Assembly: GCA_017509255.1 (NCBI GenBank)
Contig: JAFWQA010000061.1
Location: forward strand, 1-64,000
Reading direction: 5' to 3'
Length of the DNA: 64,000 nt
Source: Clostridia bacterium
GTDB lineage: Bacteria > Bacillota > Clostridia > Christensenellales > Aristaeellaceae
The notes under the pieces are model-generated. The model saw only the letters and a program-made list of their open reading frames with translations, made no database searches and was not told the DNA's origin. The translations under genes and the position numbers were made by a program. Shown one piece after another: positions 35,827-44,985 of this stretch; position 1 is the stretch's first letter; every line of letters begins with the position of its first letter.

Positions 35827-36756
35827 TTAGTCTGGCAGTAAGATCAAAATCTTGAAAGCGACGGCATCGTTGAATTTTCTCAGGTCCAGTCCGGTTTCCT
35901 TTCTGATCTTCTCCAGACGGTAAAGCAGCGTATTCCTGTGAATGAAAAGCTGCCTCGCCGTGTCGGACAGATTCAGGTCGGATTTGAAGAAAGCTTCAGC
36001 CGTGTTCAGCGTTTCTTCATTAAGTGTCATTCGGACGTTCCCGCGTATAAGGCTCTTCCGGAAGCGCGTCCTTGTTTCTTCCGGGATCTCGCTCAGCAGG
36101 CGTTCCAGCACCTGCTCCCGGTAGAGGTAAACAGGCGCGGGCAGGCGGAAGATGCTTCCGATGCGCAGAGCAGACAGTGCCTCCCTGAAAGCTTCCGGCA
36201 GTCTCCCGGGATCTTTGCAGCAATTGCTGATCCCTGCCTTCAGCCGGATCCCGGTTTCATCCTCAACGGTACCGGTCAGCGCCAGGGCGAATTCCGCTGC
36301 CTCAGCCTCGTCTTCGCTGCGTTTGATCAGTACCGTACGCCCGTCGCGAAGGGTGAGCAGCCTGTCTTCCTTCTCCATCGGGATCAGCTCGCGCAGCGCC
36401 GGATACGGCTTTCTTCGCTCACCTGCCCCGGTTTCCAGCGCGATGACGCAGACCGGTGTGTTTTTATCAAAGCCGAAACGTTTTGCTTCCTCGGCAGTCA
36501 GCGGCATTTCGCCCGAAAGGAGCGTCAGCAGCTCCTTGTCTTCGGTATTCTGTCCGTTCTTTCCTTCCGCGATCGCGCTGAGAAGCTCATATCCTTCCGG
36601 CGTATCCGCGCATCGGAAGGCTTTTCCGCCCCGCACCAGCGTCAGCATGCCGTCTTCGGCGGCAATACCCTGTGTGTTCTGTGCAGCCAGGCGAATGACT
36701 GTTTCGGGCAGCTCGCCGGCATTCAGCAGTGTCAGCCCGATCCCGTCACATTTCAT
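35827..36756 (-). CDS. PucR/CdaR-type transcriptional regulator
   Basis: 309 residues ending in the HTH_30 domain (about residues 250-306). It has DLNLSDTARQLFIHRNTLLYRLEKI followed by TGLDLRKFNDAVAFKILI. The middle third looks like the GGDEF-derived sensory domain usual in this family. Such regulators often control sugar-acid or purine use. Here the next gene is a lipoprotein protease, so the target is unclear. It has its own promoter at 36788-36815 and an AAAGGAGGG ribosome site. Confidence 0.88.
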   Translation of the reverse strand: MKCDGIGLTLLNAGELPETVIRLAAQNTQGIAAEDGMLTLVRGGKAFRCADTPEGYELLSAIAEGKNGQNTEDKELLTLLSGEMPLTAEEAKRFGFDKNTPVCVIALETGAGERRKPYPALRELIPMEKEDRLLTLRDGRTVLIKRSEDEAEAAEFALALTGTVEDETGIRLKAGISNCCKDPGRLPEAFREALSALRIGSIFRLPAPVYLYREQVLERLLSEIPEETRTRFRKSLIRGNVRMTLNEETLNTAEAFFKSDLNLSDTARQLFIHRNTLLYRLEKIRKETGLDLRKFNDAVAFKILILLPD

Positions 36757-36787
36757 GCGGAGCCCTCCTTTGCAGTCAATTCAAAAT

Positions 36788-36815
36788 ATTATATCACATA
36801 TTTGCCGTGATTCAA
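36788..36815 (-). promoter_or_regulatory. Promoter of the PucR-type regulator gene
   Basis: Minus strand: TTGAAT (36810-36815), 16-base spacer, TATAAT (36788-36793). Confidence 0.75.
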
Positions 36816-36830
36816 AATGAAAACGCAATA

Positions 36831-36869
36831 AAACGCGCCCGGCGGAAAAGAAGGAATCCGGCCGGGCGC
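36831..36869 (-). terminator. Terminator of the sugar-ABC ATPase gene
   Basis: A perfect 9-bp stem (36835-36843 with 36861-36869), followed on the minus strand by GTTTTATT. A second hairpin (36889-36898 with 36904-36913) lies nearer the stop codon and may add to termination. Confidence 0.75.
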
Positions 36870-36921
36870 CCCGTACTTGAAAGGAATGCGCCCGGAGCGT
36901 TTTGCTCCGGGCGTTTTGAAA

Positions 36922-38043
36922 TTACTTGTTGAGGATGGTCTTCTCGGTTTCTTTGTCGAAGAAATGCAGGTGGGCGGTATCAAACGCGATCTTGATCTTG
37001 TTGCCGGCACGGCTGCTTGTGCGGGGATCAACGCGGGCGATGATATTGCCTTCCTTGCCGGTCGTGCTCAGATACAGGTAGGTTTCAGAACCCATCAGTT
37101 CTGTCACTTCCACGTCCACGTCAATGGTGGCTCCGGCAAACTCAGCCAGCTTGGCTTCGCTGTCATGAATGTTCTCGGGACGGATGCCCATTACGACGTC
37201 CTTGCCGATGTAGCTCTCGTCGATGAACTTGGCGACCTTGGAATTCGGAACAATGATCTTGTTGTCGCCGAAGGTGGCCACGACGTCCTGGCCTTCTCTG
37301 TCAAGCTTGACATCGAAGAAGTTCATCTGGGGGCTGCCGATGAATCCGGCAACGAATTCGTTGGTGGGATAGTCGTACAGGTTCTGGGGGGTATCCACCT
37401 GCTGGATAACGCCGTCCTTCATAACCACGATACGGCTGGCCATCGTCATAGCTTCGGTCTGGTCGTGGGTAACGTAGATGAAGGTGGTCTGCAGACGCTG
37501 ATGCAGCTTGGTGATTTCGGTACGCATCGCGACACGCAGCTTGGCGTCCAGGTTGGACAGAGGTTCGTCGAACAGGAAGACCTTGGGCTCACGGACGATA
37601 GCGCGTCCCAGAGCAACACGCTGGCGCTGGCCGCCGGACAGAGCCTTCGGCTTCCGGTTCAGCAGGTGAGCGATGTCCAGGATCTTGGCGGCTTCTTCCA
37701 CGCGGCGCTTGATCTCATCCTTGGGGGTTTTGCGCAGCTTCAGGCCGAAAGCCATGTTGTCATACACGGTCATATGGGGATACAGAGCGTAGTTCTGGAA
37801 AACCATGGCGATATCGCGATCCTTGGGAGCGACGTCGTTTACCAGTTTGTCACCGATGTACAGCTCGCCGTCGGAAATTTCTTCCAGGCCGGCAACCATG
37901 CGCAGGGTCGTGGATTTACCGCAGCCGGAAGGTCCGACCAGAACGATAAACTCTTTGTCTTCAATGTCCAGGGTAAAGTCGCTGACAGCGGTCACGTTGC
38001 CGGTGTATACCTTATAGATGTGCTGAAGGGATACGCTTGCCAT
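36922..38043 (-). CDS. Carbohydrate ABC transporter ATPase, MsmK/UgpC family
   Basis: 373 residues from ATG 38043 (CAGGAGGAATCAACTT upstream). Walker A is GPSGCGKSTTLRM, the signature is LSGGQRQRVALGRAI and Walker B is VFLFDEPLSNLDAKLR. The C-terminal OB-like regulatory domain is of the MalK type. These ATPases energise sugar importers. No permease or binding protein is nearby, which fits a shared ATPase serving several importers, as MsmK does in streptococci. It has its own promoter and terminator. Confidence 0.94.
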   Translation of the reverse strand: MASVSLQHIYKVYTGNVTAVSDFTLDIEDKEFIVLVGPSGCGKSTTLRMVAGLEEISDGELYIGDKLVNDVAPKDRDIAMVFQNYALYPHMTVYDNMAFGLKLRKTPKDEIKRRVEEAAKILDIAHLLNRKPKALSGGQRQRVALGRAIVREPKVFLFDEPLSNLDAKLRVAMRTEITKLHQRLQTTFIYVTHDQTEAMTMASRIVVMKDGVIQQVDTPQNLYDYPTNEFVAGFIGSPQMNFFDVKLDREGQDVVATFGDNKIIVPNSKVAKFIDESYIGKDVVMGIRPENIHDSEAKLAEFAGATIDVDVEVTELMGSETYLYLSTTGKEGNIIARVDPRTSSRAGNKIKIAFDTAHLHFFDKETEKTILNK

Positions 38044-38097
38044 AAGTTGATTCCTCCTGATTTTATGTTGGGGAAGCTTTCTTCCCGTTCTGCCAGT

Positions 38098-38126
38098 ATT
38101 ATATCTGACAGCCTCCGTTTTGTGAA
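38098..38126 (-). promoter_or_regulatory. Promoter of the sugar-ABC ATPase gene
   Basis: Minus strand: TTCACA (38121-38126), 17-base spacer, TATAAT (38098-38103). Confidence 0.75.
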
Positions 38127-38173
38127 TTGACAGAACCGACAAACCTTTGCGTTTTCTTTTGTGCATATTCACC

Positions 38174-38209
38174 AAAAAACACAGGCTGCGTTGTGCAGCC
38201 TGCGTTTTT
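38174..38209 (-). terminator. Terminator downstream of the L,D-transpeptidase gene
   Basis: An 8-bp stem (38182-38189 with 38195-38202) with six A residues before and five T residues after, so it can act in both directions. It lies about 150 bases past the stop at 38354. Confidence 0.7.
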
Positions 38210-38353
38210 ATGGAGGATAGGGAGGTCCGGCTTTTCCTTTCGGATCGGCCGGGGAAAAGGGGTCGCTCGGGAGAAGGCGGTGGTCTCCTTCCCCTTTGCG
38301 GCTTTATTTTCCCTCTCCTTTGTGTTCTTCCTGTGAAGGGTAAATGAAACCTT
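38210..38353. other. Gene-free stretch
   Basis: Between the terminator at 38174-38209 and the L,D-transpeptidase stop codon. I see no promoter, convincing small gene or repeat here. A 45-codon plus-strand frame starting near 38210 has no ribosome site and looks like chance. Confidence 0.5.
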
Positions 38354-40165
38354 TTACTTCTTTTTGGGGGCAGGTGTCGGGGCCGGGGTCGCAGTCGGCG
38401 CCGCCTCGCCGTACATCAGATCGATCAGCTTCTGATCCGCCTCACCGCTGGGATAAAGCCCGTTTGCCCGCTGGAAAGCCTTGATGGCACTGACCGTTCC
38501 GTCCAGGATCTTTCCGGAGCACTTGCCGGTATAGAAACCTAGCTCCGTAAGCTTCCGCTGGACCAGATAGACAGCCTCCCCTTCGCTGTTCTTGCGCAGG
38601 CGCTTTACCTGGAGCACCGGCTTTTCGGTACTGATGTAAACCGGCTCCGCGGTCGGCATGGGGGTGACCTCCGGCAGGTTCGTCTTGTAGTTGAAGGGCG
38701 GCAGCTTCAGTGCGTCCCTCAGCTCCGGGTCCTTCTTCATGTTCTCCACGATGGACACCACCGTTCCCTCGCCGATGTTGTCATAGATCCATTTCGCGTC
38801 CGCCACCGTCAGGCGGATACAGCCGTGGCTTGCCCGCTTGCCGAGCTTCTTGTAGCTGGAAACATCCACCGCGGAATTGCTTACTGCAGTATAGATCACG
38901 GAATGGAAAGCTATGGAGCTGTTGATCCTTGTCCAGTAGCGGGCATAGCTGTTCCCCCATTTGGGAAATACGCACCAGTTGGCGTGCCTGCCGTTCAGGA
39001 CCCAGTCGCCAACGTCGCTGGGGTTCGCCCTTGTGCCTGTGGAGCAGAGCATCTGGCGGATCACCTGTGTGTACTCGCCGTTCTCGTCACGGCCGTAAAC
39101 CGTTGTCACCTGGTTCTCCACGTCCACGGTGATGGCAAAGGGGACCGGTGTGGGTGCCGGCGTCGGCTTCGGCGTATTGTCGGGCAGGACGACCTTAGGG
39201 TTATTGAAGATCGTATTCCAGGTCTCTTCATCTGTCACGCCCGTCACCTTCAGCGCGTTCTGGCTCTGGATCTGTTTGACGGCGCGAACGGTCTTCACCG
39301 CGTAGTTTCCGCTGATGGGCCCGGTATAGTATCCCAGCTCCGTGATCCGTGTCTGAAGCTGCTTGACCAGCTTCCCGGAGGATCCGTTTTTCAGTGTCTT
39401 GGTATATTCGATATGCTCATCCGGCATCACAATGCCGTTTTCGACGACCGTATCGTTATCGTCCACCACAAAAGCGCTCAGGTCCGGCACGGGTGTCGGT
39501 GTCGCGTCGGGCACGTCGCTCCGGAAAACCGCGTTCTGGGAAAACACAACAGTCTGGGTTTCCGGGTCGGCCACTCCCGTGACCGTCAGCCCGTTCTTTT
39601 CCTGAAAGGTCCGGATCCCTGCCTGCGTCCCCTCCAGATAGTTGCCGCTGATCTTTCCTTTATAATACCCGAGAACCGTCAGACGCAGCTGAAGTTCCTT
39701 CACGTCGTCCCCCTCGGATCCGTAGCGCAGGGGACGGTACAGGGTCGCGTACAGCACGGACTGGGTCAGGACATCCGCCTCACCCGTCTCCTCCAGACCG
39801 AAATCCTTCTGGAATTCCTTCACGGCGGCGCGGGTCCCCTCGCGGAAACGCCCGGACAGGTTGCCGGAATAATAGTACAGATCCTGCAGCCTTGTCTGCA
39901 GGTCCAGCACATCGTCTCCGTCGTCTCCGTAGCGAAGGGCCCTGGCTTCCCAGGTTTCTTCTTCCTGATCCTCATCCGGGATTTCCGCGGGCAGCGCAAG
40001 GGAATCGTCCCCCTCGTCGGGAAGCTCGTCGGTTTCTTCTCCATCCTCTTCCGTCACGGTATCCGGCAATGCGACAGCTTCCGTTTCCGCGCTTCCCATC
40101 ATGCCCGCCGGGCAAACCGCGAGCGTCAGAACCAGCGCCAGCAGAAAACTCACGAACCGTTTCAC
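38354..40165 (-). CDS. L,D-transpeptidase (YkuD) with four peptidoglycan-binding domains
   Basis: 603 residues from a GTG at 40165, where the signal peptide begins (VKRFVSFLLALVLTLAV) and AGGTG lies upstream. After an acidic linker come three PG_binding_1 domains (each with the LQxRLxxLGYY pattern). The YkuD catalytic domain follows, with Cys449 in RASHGCIRL. A fourth PG_binding_1 domain follows near the end (LVQRKLTELGFYTGK), then a Thr/Pro/Lys tail. The enzyme makes 3-3 cross-links or attaches proteins to the wall. Binding domains on both sides of the catalytic domain are unusual. Confidence 0.93.
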   Translation of the reverse strand: MKRFVSFLLALVLTLAVCPAGMMGSAETEAVALPDTVTEEDGEETDELPDEGDDSLALPAEIPDEDQEEETWEARALRYGDDGDDVLDLQTRLQDLYYYSGNLSGRFREGTRAAVKEFQKDFGLEETGEADVLTQSVLYATLYRPLRYGSEGDDVKELQLRLTVLGYYKGKISGNYLEGTQAGIRTFQEKNGLTVTGVADPETQTVVFSQNAVFRSDVPDATPTPVPDLSAFVVDDNDTVVENGIVMPDEHIEYTKTLKNGSSGKLVKQLQTRITELGYYTGPISGNYAVKTVRAVKQIQSQNALKVTGVTDEETWNTIFNNPKVVLPDNTPKPTPAPTPVPFAITVDVENQVTTVYGRDENGEYTQVIRQMLCSTGTRANPSDVGDWVLNGRHANWCVFPKWGNSYARYWTRINSSIAFHSVIYTAVSNSAVDVSSYKKLGKRASHGCIRLTVADAKWIYDNIGEGTVVSIVENMKKDPELRDALKLPPFNYKTNLPEVTPMPTAEPVYISTEKPVLQVKRLRKNSEGEAVYLVQRKLTELGFYTGKCSGKILDGTVSAIKAFQRANGLYPSGEADQKLIDLMYGEAAPTATPAPTPAPKKK

Positions 40166-40194
40166 TCCGATCACCTCATTCAAAAACTGTTTAG

Positions 40195-40223
40195 ATTGTA
40201 ACAACTTCTTAAGATATTTGCAA
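40195..40223 (-). promoter_or_regulatory. Promoter of the L,D-transpeptidase gene
   Basis: Minus strand: TTGCAA (40218-40223), 17-base spacer, TACAAT (40195-40200). Confidence 0.75.
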
Positions 40224-40265
40224 GTTTTTGTTTCGAGTTGTTACATTAATATAAAACGCGCATAC

Positions 40266-40296
40266 AAAAAGGCAGGCCGGCTTTTGCCGGTCTGCC
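40266..40296 (-). terminator. Terminator of the dnaB to SdrD-B-like gene cluster
   Basis: An 11-bp stem with one wobble (40271-40281 with 40286-40296), then five T residues on the minus strand, 15 bases past the stop at 40311. Confidence 0.88.
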
Positions 40297-40310
40297 GATG
40301 CTTCTTCGGG

Positions 40311-43300
40311 TTATTCCTCCCGGTACCTTTTGCTCCAGTCCTGTGTGGCTCCCTCATTCAGGCCTCCGGGCAGCACGCCCGGCTTCCTGCAGACAAAGCC
40401 CAGGTCATGGTTAAAATCTGTTTTATCGCTCTGCACTGTTATCTTTCCGGTATAGCAGACCTCCTCATCCGTTTCCTCCAGGGAGGAGACGATCAGCGGA
40501 ATGTCCGTTCTGTGCTTTGTCGGCTTGACCTGCTCGGGCGGTGTGACCCGCAGCGTATAAACCGCCGGATAAACCTCCCGGAAGAAATAGAGGCCGTATT
40601 CGTCCGATACTGTTTCCGCGTAGACGGCGCCGTTCCGGAGCAGCTCGATCTTTACATTCGGCAGCCCGTATTCCCCGCCGTCCTGGAATCCGTTCCCGTT
40701 GGTGTCCAGCCAGCAGTAATCCCCGATCGTTCCGGGCAGAACGCTTCCCAGGTGGAGAGCGGTCTGGTCTTCTCCCATGCGGACCCGGATCAGGCCGGTC
40801 CTTCCGTTTCTCCCGTCCGTCTCCTCGATCACGGAAGTCAGGCCGCCCTGCAGCCTTTCGTCGTCCGGCTCGGCGGCCACGCATCCCTCAGGCAGCTTCA
40901 CCTCGATCCGGTATGTTCCGGGCAGCAGTCCTGCAAACGCGTACCTCCCGGTTTCCCCGGTGATCTGGGTGCTCAGTCTGTTTCCGTCGGCATCCGTCAG
41001 TGTGACCGCGGCGTCAGCGAGATTCTCATCCCCGTTCCCGCGGTCGATCCAAGTCCTGCCCTCCAGGGTGGTATAGCGGATCACGCCCAGCATAAGGCCG
41101 TTCACGAAGCTGCCTTCCTTTACGGAAATGCCGGCCATTTCCATACGGCCCTCCGCCGCGCGGAACGTGCTGTCGCCTTCCGGCGCGGCATCCGTATTGT
41201 CCGGCATTTCATACGCCAGCGTAAAGGTGCCGGGGATCATGCCGTCAGAGGCAAAAACACCCTTCGTATCCGTCGTCAGGATATCCGTCACGGTTCCGTC
41301 GCCTTCATCGATGACGACGATCCTGCAGCCCTCCGGGGTCTGCTCATCCTCATCGCAGAGGCCGTTATTGTTTTCATCCAGCCAGAATTTGCCGCGCAGG
41401 CTTCCGGGCACCGTGCAGCCGATCATCTGATCCACCCACACGCCGCCCATCGGTACGTCGAGTGCGACCGTCTGCTGCGTCCTGCCCGTGGCAAGCGGCA
41501 GGGTCAGCAGGCCGGTTCTTGCCGTCACCCGGTTTTCCGGCAGTCCGAGTGTCAGCTTGTAGCTGTCGGGATGCAGGTCTGTCAGCGCGAAGGTGCCGTC
41601 CGTTTCGGTAATGACCGTTACGGGTTCCAGATCGGGCCGTGTGGGCTGCAGGGTGATCTCCACTCCCGGAAGGGTGCTCTCTTCCCCGTCCATCGTGCCC
41701 GACCCGTCTCCGTCACGGAACGCGGTGCCTGTGATCCTCCCCAGCGTCAGCGCGCCGCACAGCGGGGCGGACCTGTAGTCACCCGTTCCGATGCTGAATT
41801 CCTCGCTCTCTCCGGCGCCGTTCTCACCGGTGACCGTATTTCCGCCGGCCGCGGTTTTCGCGAAAACGGCGTTTTCCGGCAGCTCATACCGCAGCCGGTA
41901 TCTCCCGGGCATCACGGCGTCAAAAAGGAAGCTCCCGCTTTCCGTGATCACCGCGCTGAAGGCTTCGCCCTCCTCGCCCATCAACCTGACCACAGTGCCC
42001 GAAAGGCCGTTTTCGCCCGCGTCACGTACACCGTTGTCGTTTTTGTCTGCGAAAACAAAGCCCTCCACCGTACCGGGCCTGATCATTCCCGCGTCCATTC
42101 CTTCAACTGCCTGTCCCAGCGGGACGCGGAAGGGTTCGGAATAGCCCTCGCCCCTGTTCCGGTTCAGGATCACGTTGTTCTCTCCGGCCTTCGTAAAGGC
42201 ATACCCCTCCTTCGCCATCATGCGAAGGCTGTATTGGCCGGGGGTCAGTCCGGTAAAGCTGTATGCGCCTTTGGCGTTCGTCCTTTTCGTCTCCACAGGG
42301 CTGCCCTTCTCATCCAGCAGCGTTACTTCGATCCCCTGGGCCGGCTTCTCGCTGCCGTTCATCGTGGCAGAAAAATCCTCATCCGTATACACGGTGCCGC
42401 TCACGGAGCCGTAGTAGATCACGCCGACGTTGACCTCCCGGATCTCCCCGTCCGTCAGGGCGAAGTCCTTCCAGAAGTTTTCCCTGCGGTTATCCCTGGC
42501 TTCAAACCGGTTCCCGAGGGGGTCGCTGACGGTTCTGGTAAAGTTGCATCCGTCGTTCGGAAGCAGGGCGCGGATCTTATAGATCCTTCCCCGCAGTCCC
42601 TTCAGCGTATACCGTCCGTCCTCACCCGATACCGCGACGGCGATCTCATCGTCCGCGACCTGCTTGATTGCCGTCACCTTGACCCCGGCCATGGGTTTTT
42701 CCCCTTCGTCGTACAGGCCGTTGTAGTTTTCATCCAGGAATACGATCCCCGTCACCTTGGCGGAAACCATGAAGCCGATATTCTGCTCATCCTCGGATTC
42801 ATTGTCGTTCAGGTCCAGCGTCTTGGTGTAATAGGTCCTGCCCTCCGCCGTGAAAATGGAGCGGTTGTTCCTTCCTTCCCTGGAATACCGGGTAAACATA
42901 AAGCCGTCCGGCACATATCCGGTCAGATCGTAGAATGCGGGGCGGACGCGGGTGATGATCCAGTCTCCGTTCTCATCCGAACGTGTTTCATACTCCAGCC
43001 CGTTTTTCTGACCCTTCATCGTAACGCGGACCGCGGGCATTTTCGGCTCATCGCCGGTCATGATGCCGTCCCCGTTCACATCCAGCCAGCATGTGCCGGT
43101 TACCTGAAGTCCCTTCATCACGCCGATGCCGCGTTCGACCGTCATGCCCTCGGCCACGCGGATGGGTTCGCTTTCCTGCACACCTCCGGTGCTCTGGTCC
43201 GTGCAGGACCAGTGCAGTCCGATATCCGCGCTCTTTTTGTTGAAGATGTAGCCGTCCGGCAGGGACACCAGCAGCCGGTACGTCCCGGGCGTCAGTCCCG

Positions 43301-44027
43301 TCAGCCGGGCAAGGCCTTCGCTGTCCGTTACGGCTCCGGCCACGGGAGTCCCGCTTTCGTCCGTCGCGAAAACGGAAATCCCGGCAGCGCTTTTCTCAAA
43401 GGTTCCGAGCTCGCCGTTGTTGTTGTTGTCCAGAAAGGCCAGCACAAGGATCGTGCCTGTCCCGCCTTCATTCGGACGGATCTCCGGCATTTCCGTCGGA
43501 GCCGGTGTGATGACCGGCGTCGGCATGATATCCTGAATACTGGCGGTCACGATCCCCGCGGTCTGAGCGTTCTGCCCGGCCGGGATGCCTTCATCTTCAT
43601 CCTCAGTCCCGTCTTCGTCCCGGTCCGCCGGCATTCCGGCGTCCGCTGCCTGATTTTCGCCGTTGCTCCGTTTCACCGTGACCGGTATGGTGATGCTTCC
43701 CCCGCTGACGATTTCCACGGTCGCCGCGGCATGGGAAAGATCCCATCCCTCGGGCGCTGTTTCCGGGCAAACTCTGACCGTCACGCGCCCGGGCCCGTTC
43801 ACCGTCAGGGTTTCCTCGCCTGCTCTGATTCGGCCGATCTCCTCTCCGTTGACCGTCACGGTAAAATCACCGGTGAGCTTTTCTGTGCGCAGCGTCCCAT
43901 CCTGCAGTTCTTCCGTTCCGCAGAACCAGATCCCGACGGTCATCACGTCCGCGCGCGCGGGGCAGCAGGCCAGCATCATTACGGCCAGTACGGCAGCAAT
44001 CAAACAACAACGAGTTATCTTTCTCAT
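40311..44027 (-). CDS. Giant secreted protein with nine SdrD-B-like domains
   Basis: 1238 residues from ATG 44027, where the signal peptide begins (MRKITRCCLIAAVLAVMML, cleavage near ARA). An N-terminal beta domain and an acidic linker are followed by nine tandem SdrD B-like domains. Each opens with a calcium-loop-like motif such as FLDNNNNGELGTFE, WLDVNGDGIMTGDE, FADKNDNGVRDAGE or WLDTNGNGFQDGGE, and each carries a GxYxLxGLxPGTYxL-type strand. Such rods are usually surface stalks or adhesins stiffened by calcium. No LPXTG or other anchor is seen at the C-terminus. It follows a lipoprotein gene by 89 bases. Confidence 0.88.
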   Translation of the reverse strand: MRKITRCCLIAAVLAVMMLACCPARADVMTVGIWFCGTEELQDGTLRTEKLTGDFTVTVNGEEIGRIRAGEETLTVNGPGRVTVRVCPETAPEGWDLSHAAATVEIVSGGSITIPVTVKRSNGENQAADAGMPADRDEDGTEDEDEGIPAGQNAQTAGIVTASIQDIMPTPVITPAPTEMPEIRPNEGGTGTILVLAFLDNNNNGELGTFEKSAAGISVFATDESGTPVAGAVTDSEGLARLTGLTPGTYRLLVSLPDGYIFNKKSADIGLHWSCTDQSTGGVQESEPIRVAEGMTVERGIGVMKGLQVTGTCWLDVNGDGIMTGDEPKMPAVRVTMKGQKNGLEYETRSDENGDWIITRVRPAFYDLTGYVPDGFMFTRYSREGRNNRSIFTAEGRTYYTKTLDLNDNESEDEQNIGFMVSAKVTGIVFLDENYNGLYDEGEKPMAGVKVTAIKQVADDEIAVAVSGEDGRYTLKGLRGRIYKIRALLPNDGCNFTRTVSDPLGNRFEARDNRRENFWKDFALTDGEIREVNVGVIYYGSVSGTVYTDEDFSATMNGSEKPAQGIEVTLLDEKGSPVETKRTNAKGAYSFTGLTPGQYSLRMMAKEGYAFTKAGENNVILNRNRGEGYSEPFRVPLGQAVEGMDAGMIRPGTVEGFVFADKNDNGVRDAGENGLSGTVVRLMGEEGEAFSAVITESGSFLFDAVMPGRYRLRYELPENAVFAKTAAGGNTVTGENGAGESEEFSIGTGDYRSAPLCGALTLGRITGTAFRDGDGSGTMDGEESTLPGVEITLQPTRPDLEPVTVITETDGTFALTDLHPDSYKLTLGLPENRVTARTGLLTLPLATGRTQQTVALDVPMGGVWVDQMIGCTVPGSLRGKFWLDENNNGLCDEDEQTPEGCRIVVIDEGDGTVTDILTTDTKGVFASDGMIPGTFTLAYEMPDNTDAAPEGDSTFRAAEGRMEMAGISVKEGSFVNGLMLGVIRYTTLEGRTWIDRGNGDENLADAAVTLTDADGNRLSTQITGETGRYAFAGLLPGTYRIEVKLPEGCVAAEPDDERLQGGLTSVIEETDGRNGRTGLIRVRMGEDQTALHLGSVLPGTIGDYCWLDTNGNGFQDGGEYGLPNVKIELLRNGAVYAETVSDEYGLYFFREVYPAVYTLRVTPPEQVKPTKHRTDIPLIVSSLEETDEEVCYTGKITVQSDKTDFNHDLGFVCRKPGVLPGGLNEGATQDWSKRYREE

Positions 44028-44116
44028 GATCAGGGCAGCCTCCGGTAAAGAACAGCAGTGCATTCCCCGCGATACAGGAGAATGCACCGCCTGATTCAAT
44101 CCTTTCTGATTGTGGG

Positions 44117-44926
44117 TCAATACAGCTTCACGGAATGGCGGAATTTGTCATACACTTTGTCGACGTAAGTTTCGGTATATCCGCGCGGATAGCTCACATG
44201 AAGTGTATACAGCGTTTTGTTGACGCAGGTGGCGATGATGCGTCCCGCGATCTTTGTTCCGTCCTTCAGCACGGCCTTGTAATTCGCGTAGATCCCGGTT
44301 TCATTCAGGAAGATCCTCTCCGCTGTGTTGGAGGGAGAATAATCGCTGAAATCCGCGTTGTTGCCGATCGTATCCAGCATTCCCTTGATTTCCTTGGTCA
44401 GCTCGCTCTTGTTGTACTGCTTGTTGACCGGCACGGTCCGTACGGTCAGGAAAGCCTGATAGTCCATGCCGCCGTCCACCGTATTGGTAATGGTATAGCT
44501 GTCCGGAACGGAATCATCGACCGTCCAGCCCGTCGGGCCGTCAAAGCTCAGCCTCAGGCTGTTGGCTTCGTATTTCTGATACGTAAAGGTCAGCGGCGGC
44601 AGCGGGGACGGAGCCGGCTTGTCAATGGGATCAATGATCACAGGCGTTGCGCCCGCGTTCTGGCTTTGCATGACCGGGGCAGCCGTCACGGCGGAAGGCA
44701 TGACCAGCTCTTCCATGTCGCCGCCCTCCTCAGAGGCGGGATTGTAGCTTCCGTCATCATAGTCGATGTTGTTGGCGAAAGGATCCTGTTCGGTCGCTTC
44801 CTCAGGATTCTCCTGCCGGTTTGCGTTTGTCAGCGGTTCATACCTCTGCTGTTCTCCCTGCTGGCAGGCAGTCAGCAGAACGGCACAAAGCGCCAGCACT
44901 ACACAAAGCATCCTTTTCTTCCACAT
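44117..44926 (-). CDS. Lipoprotein of unknown function
   Basis: 269 residues from ATG 44926 (GGAGGG upstream). The lipobox is LLTAC with the Cys near residue 21. An acidic, Pro-rich linker covers about residues 25-110. A C-terminal domain of about 150 residues follows (LRLSFDGPTGWTVDDSVPDSYTITN, ending DKVYDKFRHSVKLY). The last domain resembles PsbP-like or DUF-type stress lipoprotein domains, but the match is weak. It lies between the YhaM-type gene and the SdrD-B-like gene, and all appear to be co-transcribed. Confidence 0.78.
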   Translation of the reverse strand: MWKKRMLCVVLALCAVLLTACQQGEQQRYEPLTNANRQENPEEATEQDPFANNIDYDDGSYNPASEEGGDMEELVMPSAVTAAPVMQSQNAGATPVIIDPIDKPAPSPLPPLTFTYQKYEANSLRLSFDGPTGWTVDDSVPDSYTITNTVDGGMDYQAFLTVRTVPVNKQYNKSELTKEIKGMLDTIGNNADFSDYSPSNTAERIFLNETGIYANYKAVLKDGTKIAGRIIATCVNKTLYTLHVSYPRGYTETYVDKVYDKFRHSVKLY

Positions 44927-44985
44927 GTTTTTTCCCTCCATCCGTTTCCGGTTTGTTTTTGGGTCCGCGGTTCCGCGTCCCGGTC

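Noticed and set aside
38210-38347. A 45-codon plus-strand frame between the ATPase and L,D-transpeptidase genes
   Set aside because: It has no ribosome site, follows a terminator and has a composition like random translation.
40101-44048. A 1315-codon plus-strand frame opposite the SdrD-B-like gene
   Set aside because: Same reason. The minus strand has nine clear domains, a signal peptide and a terminator at the right place.
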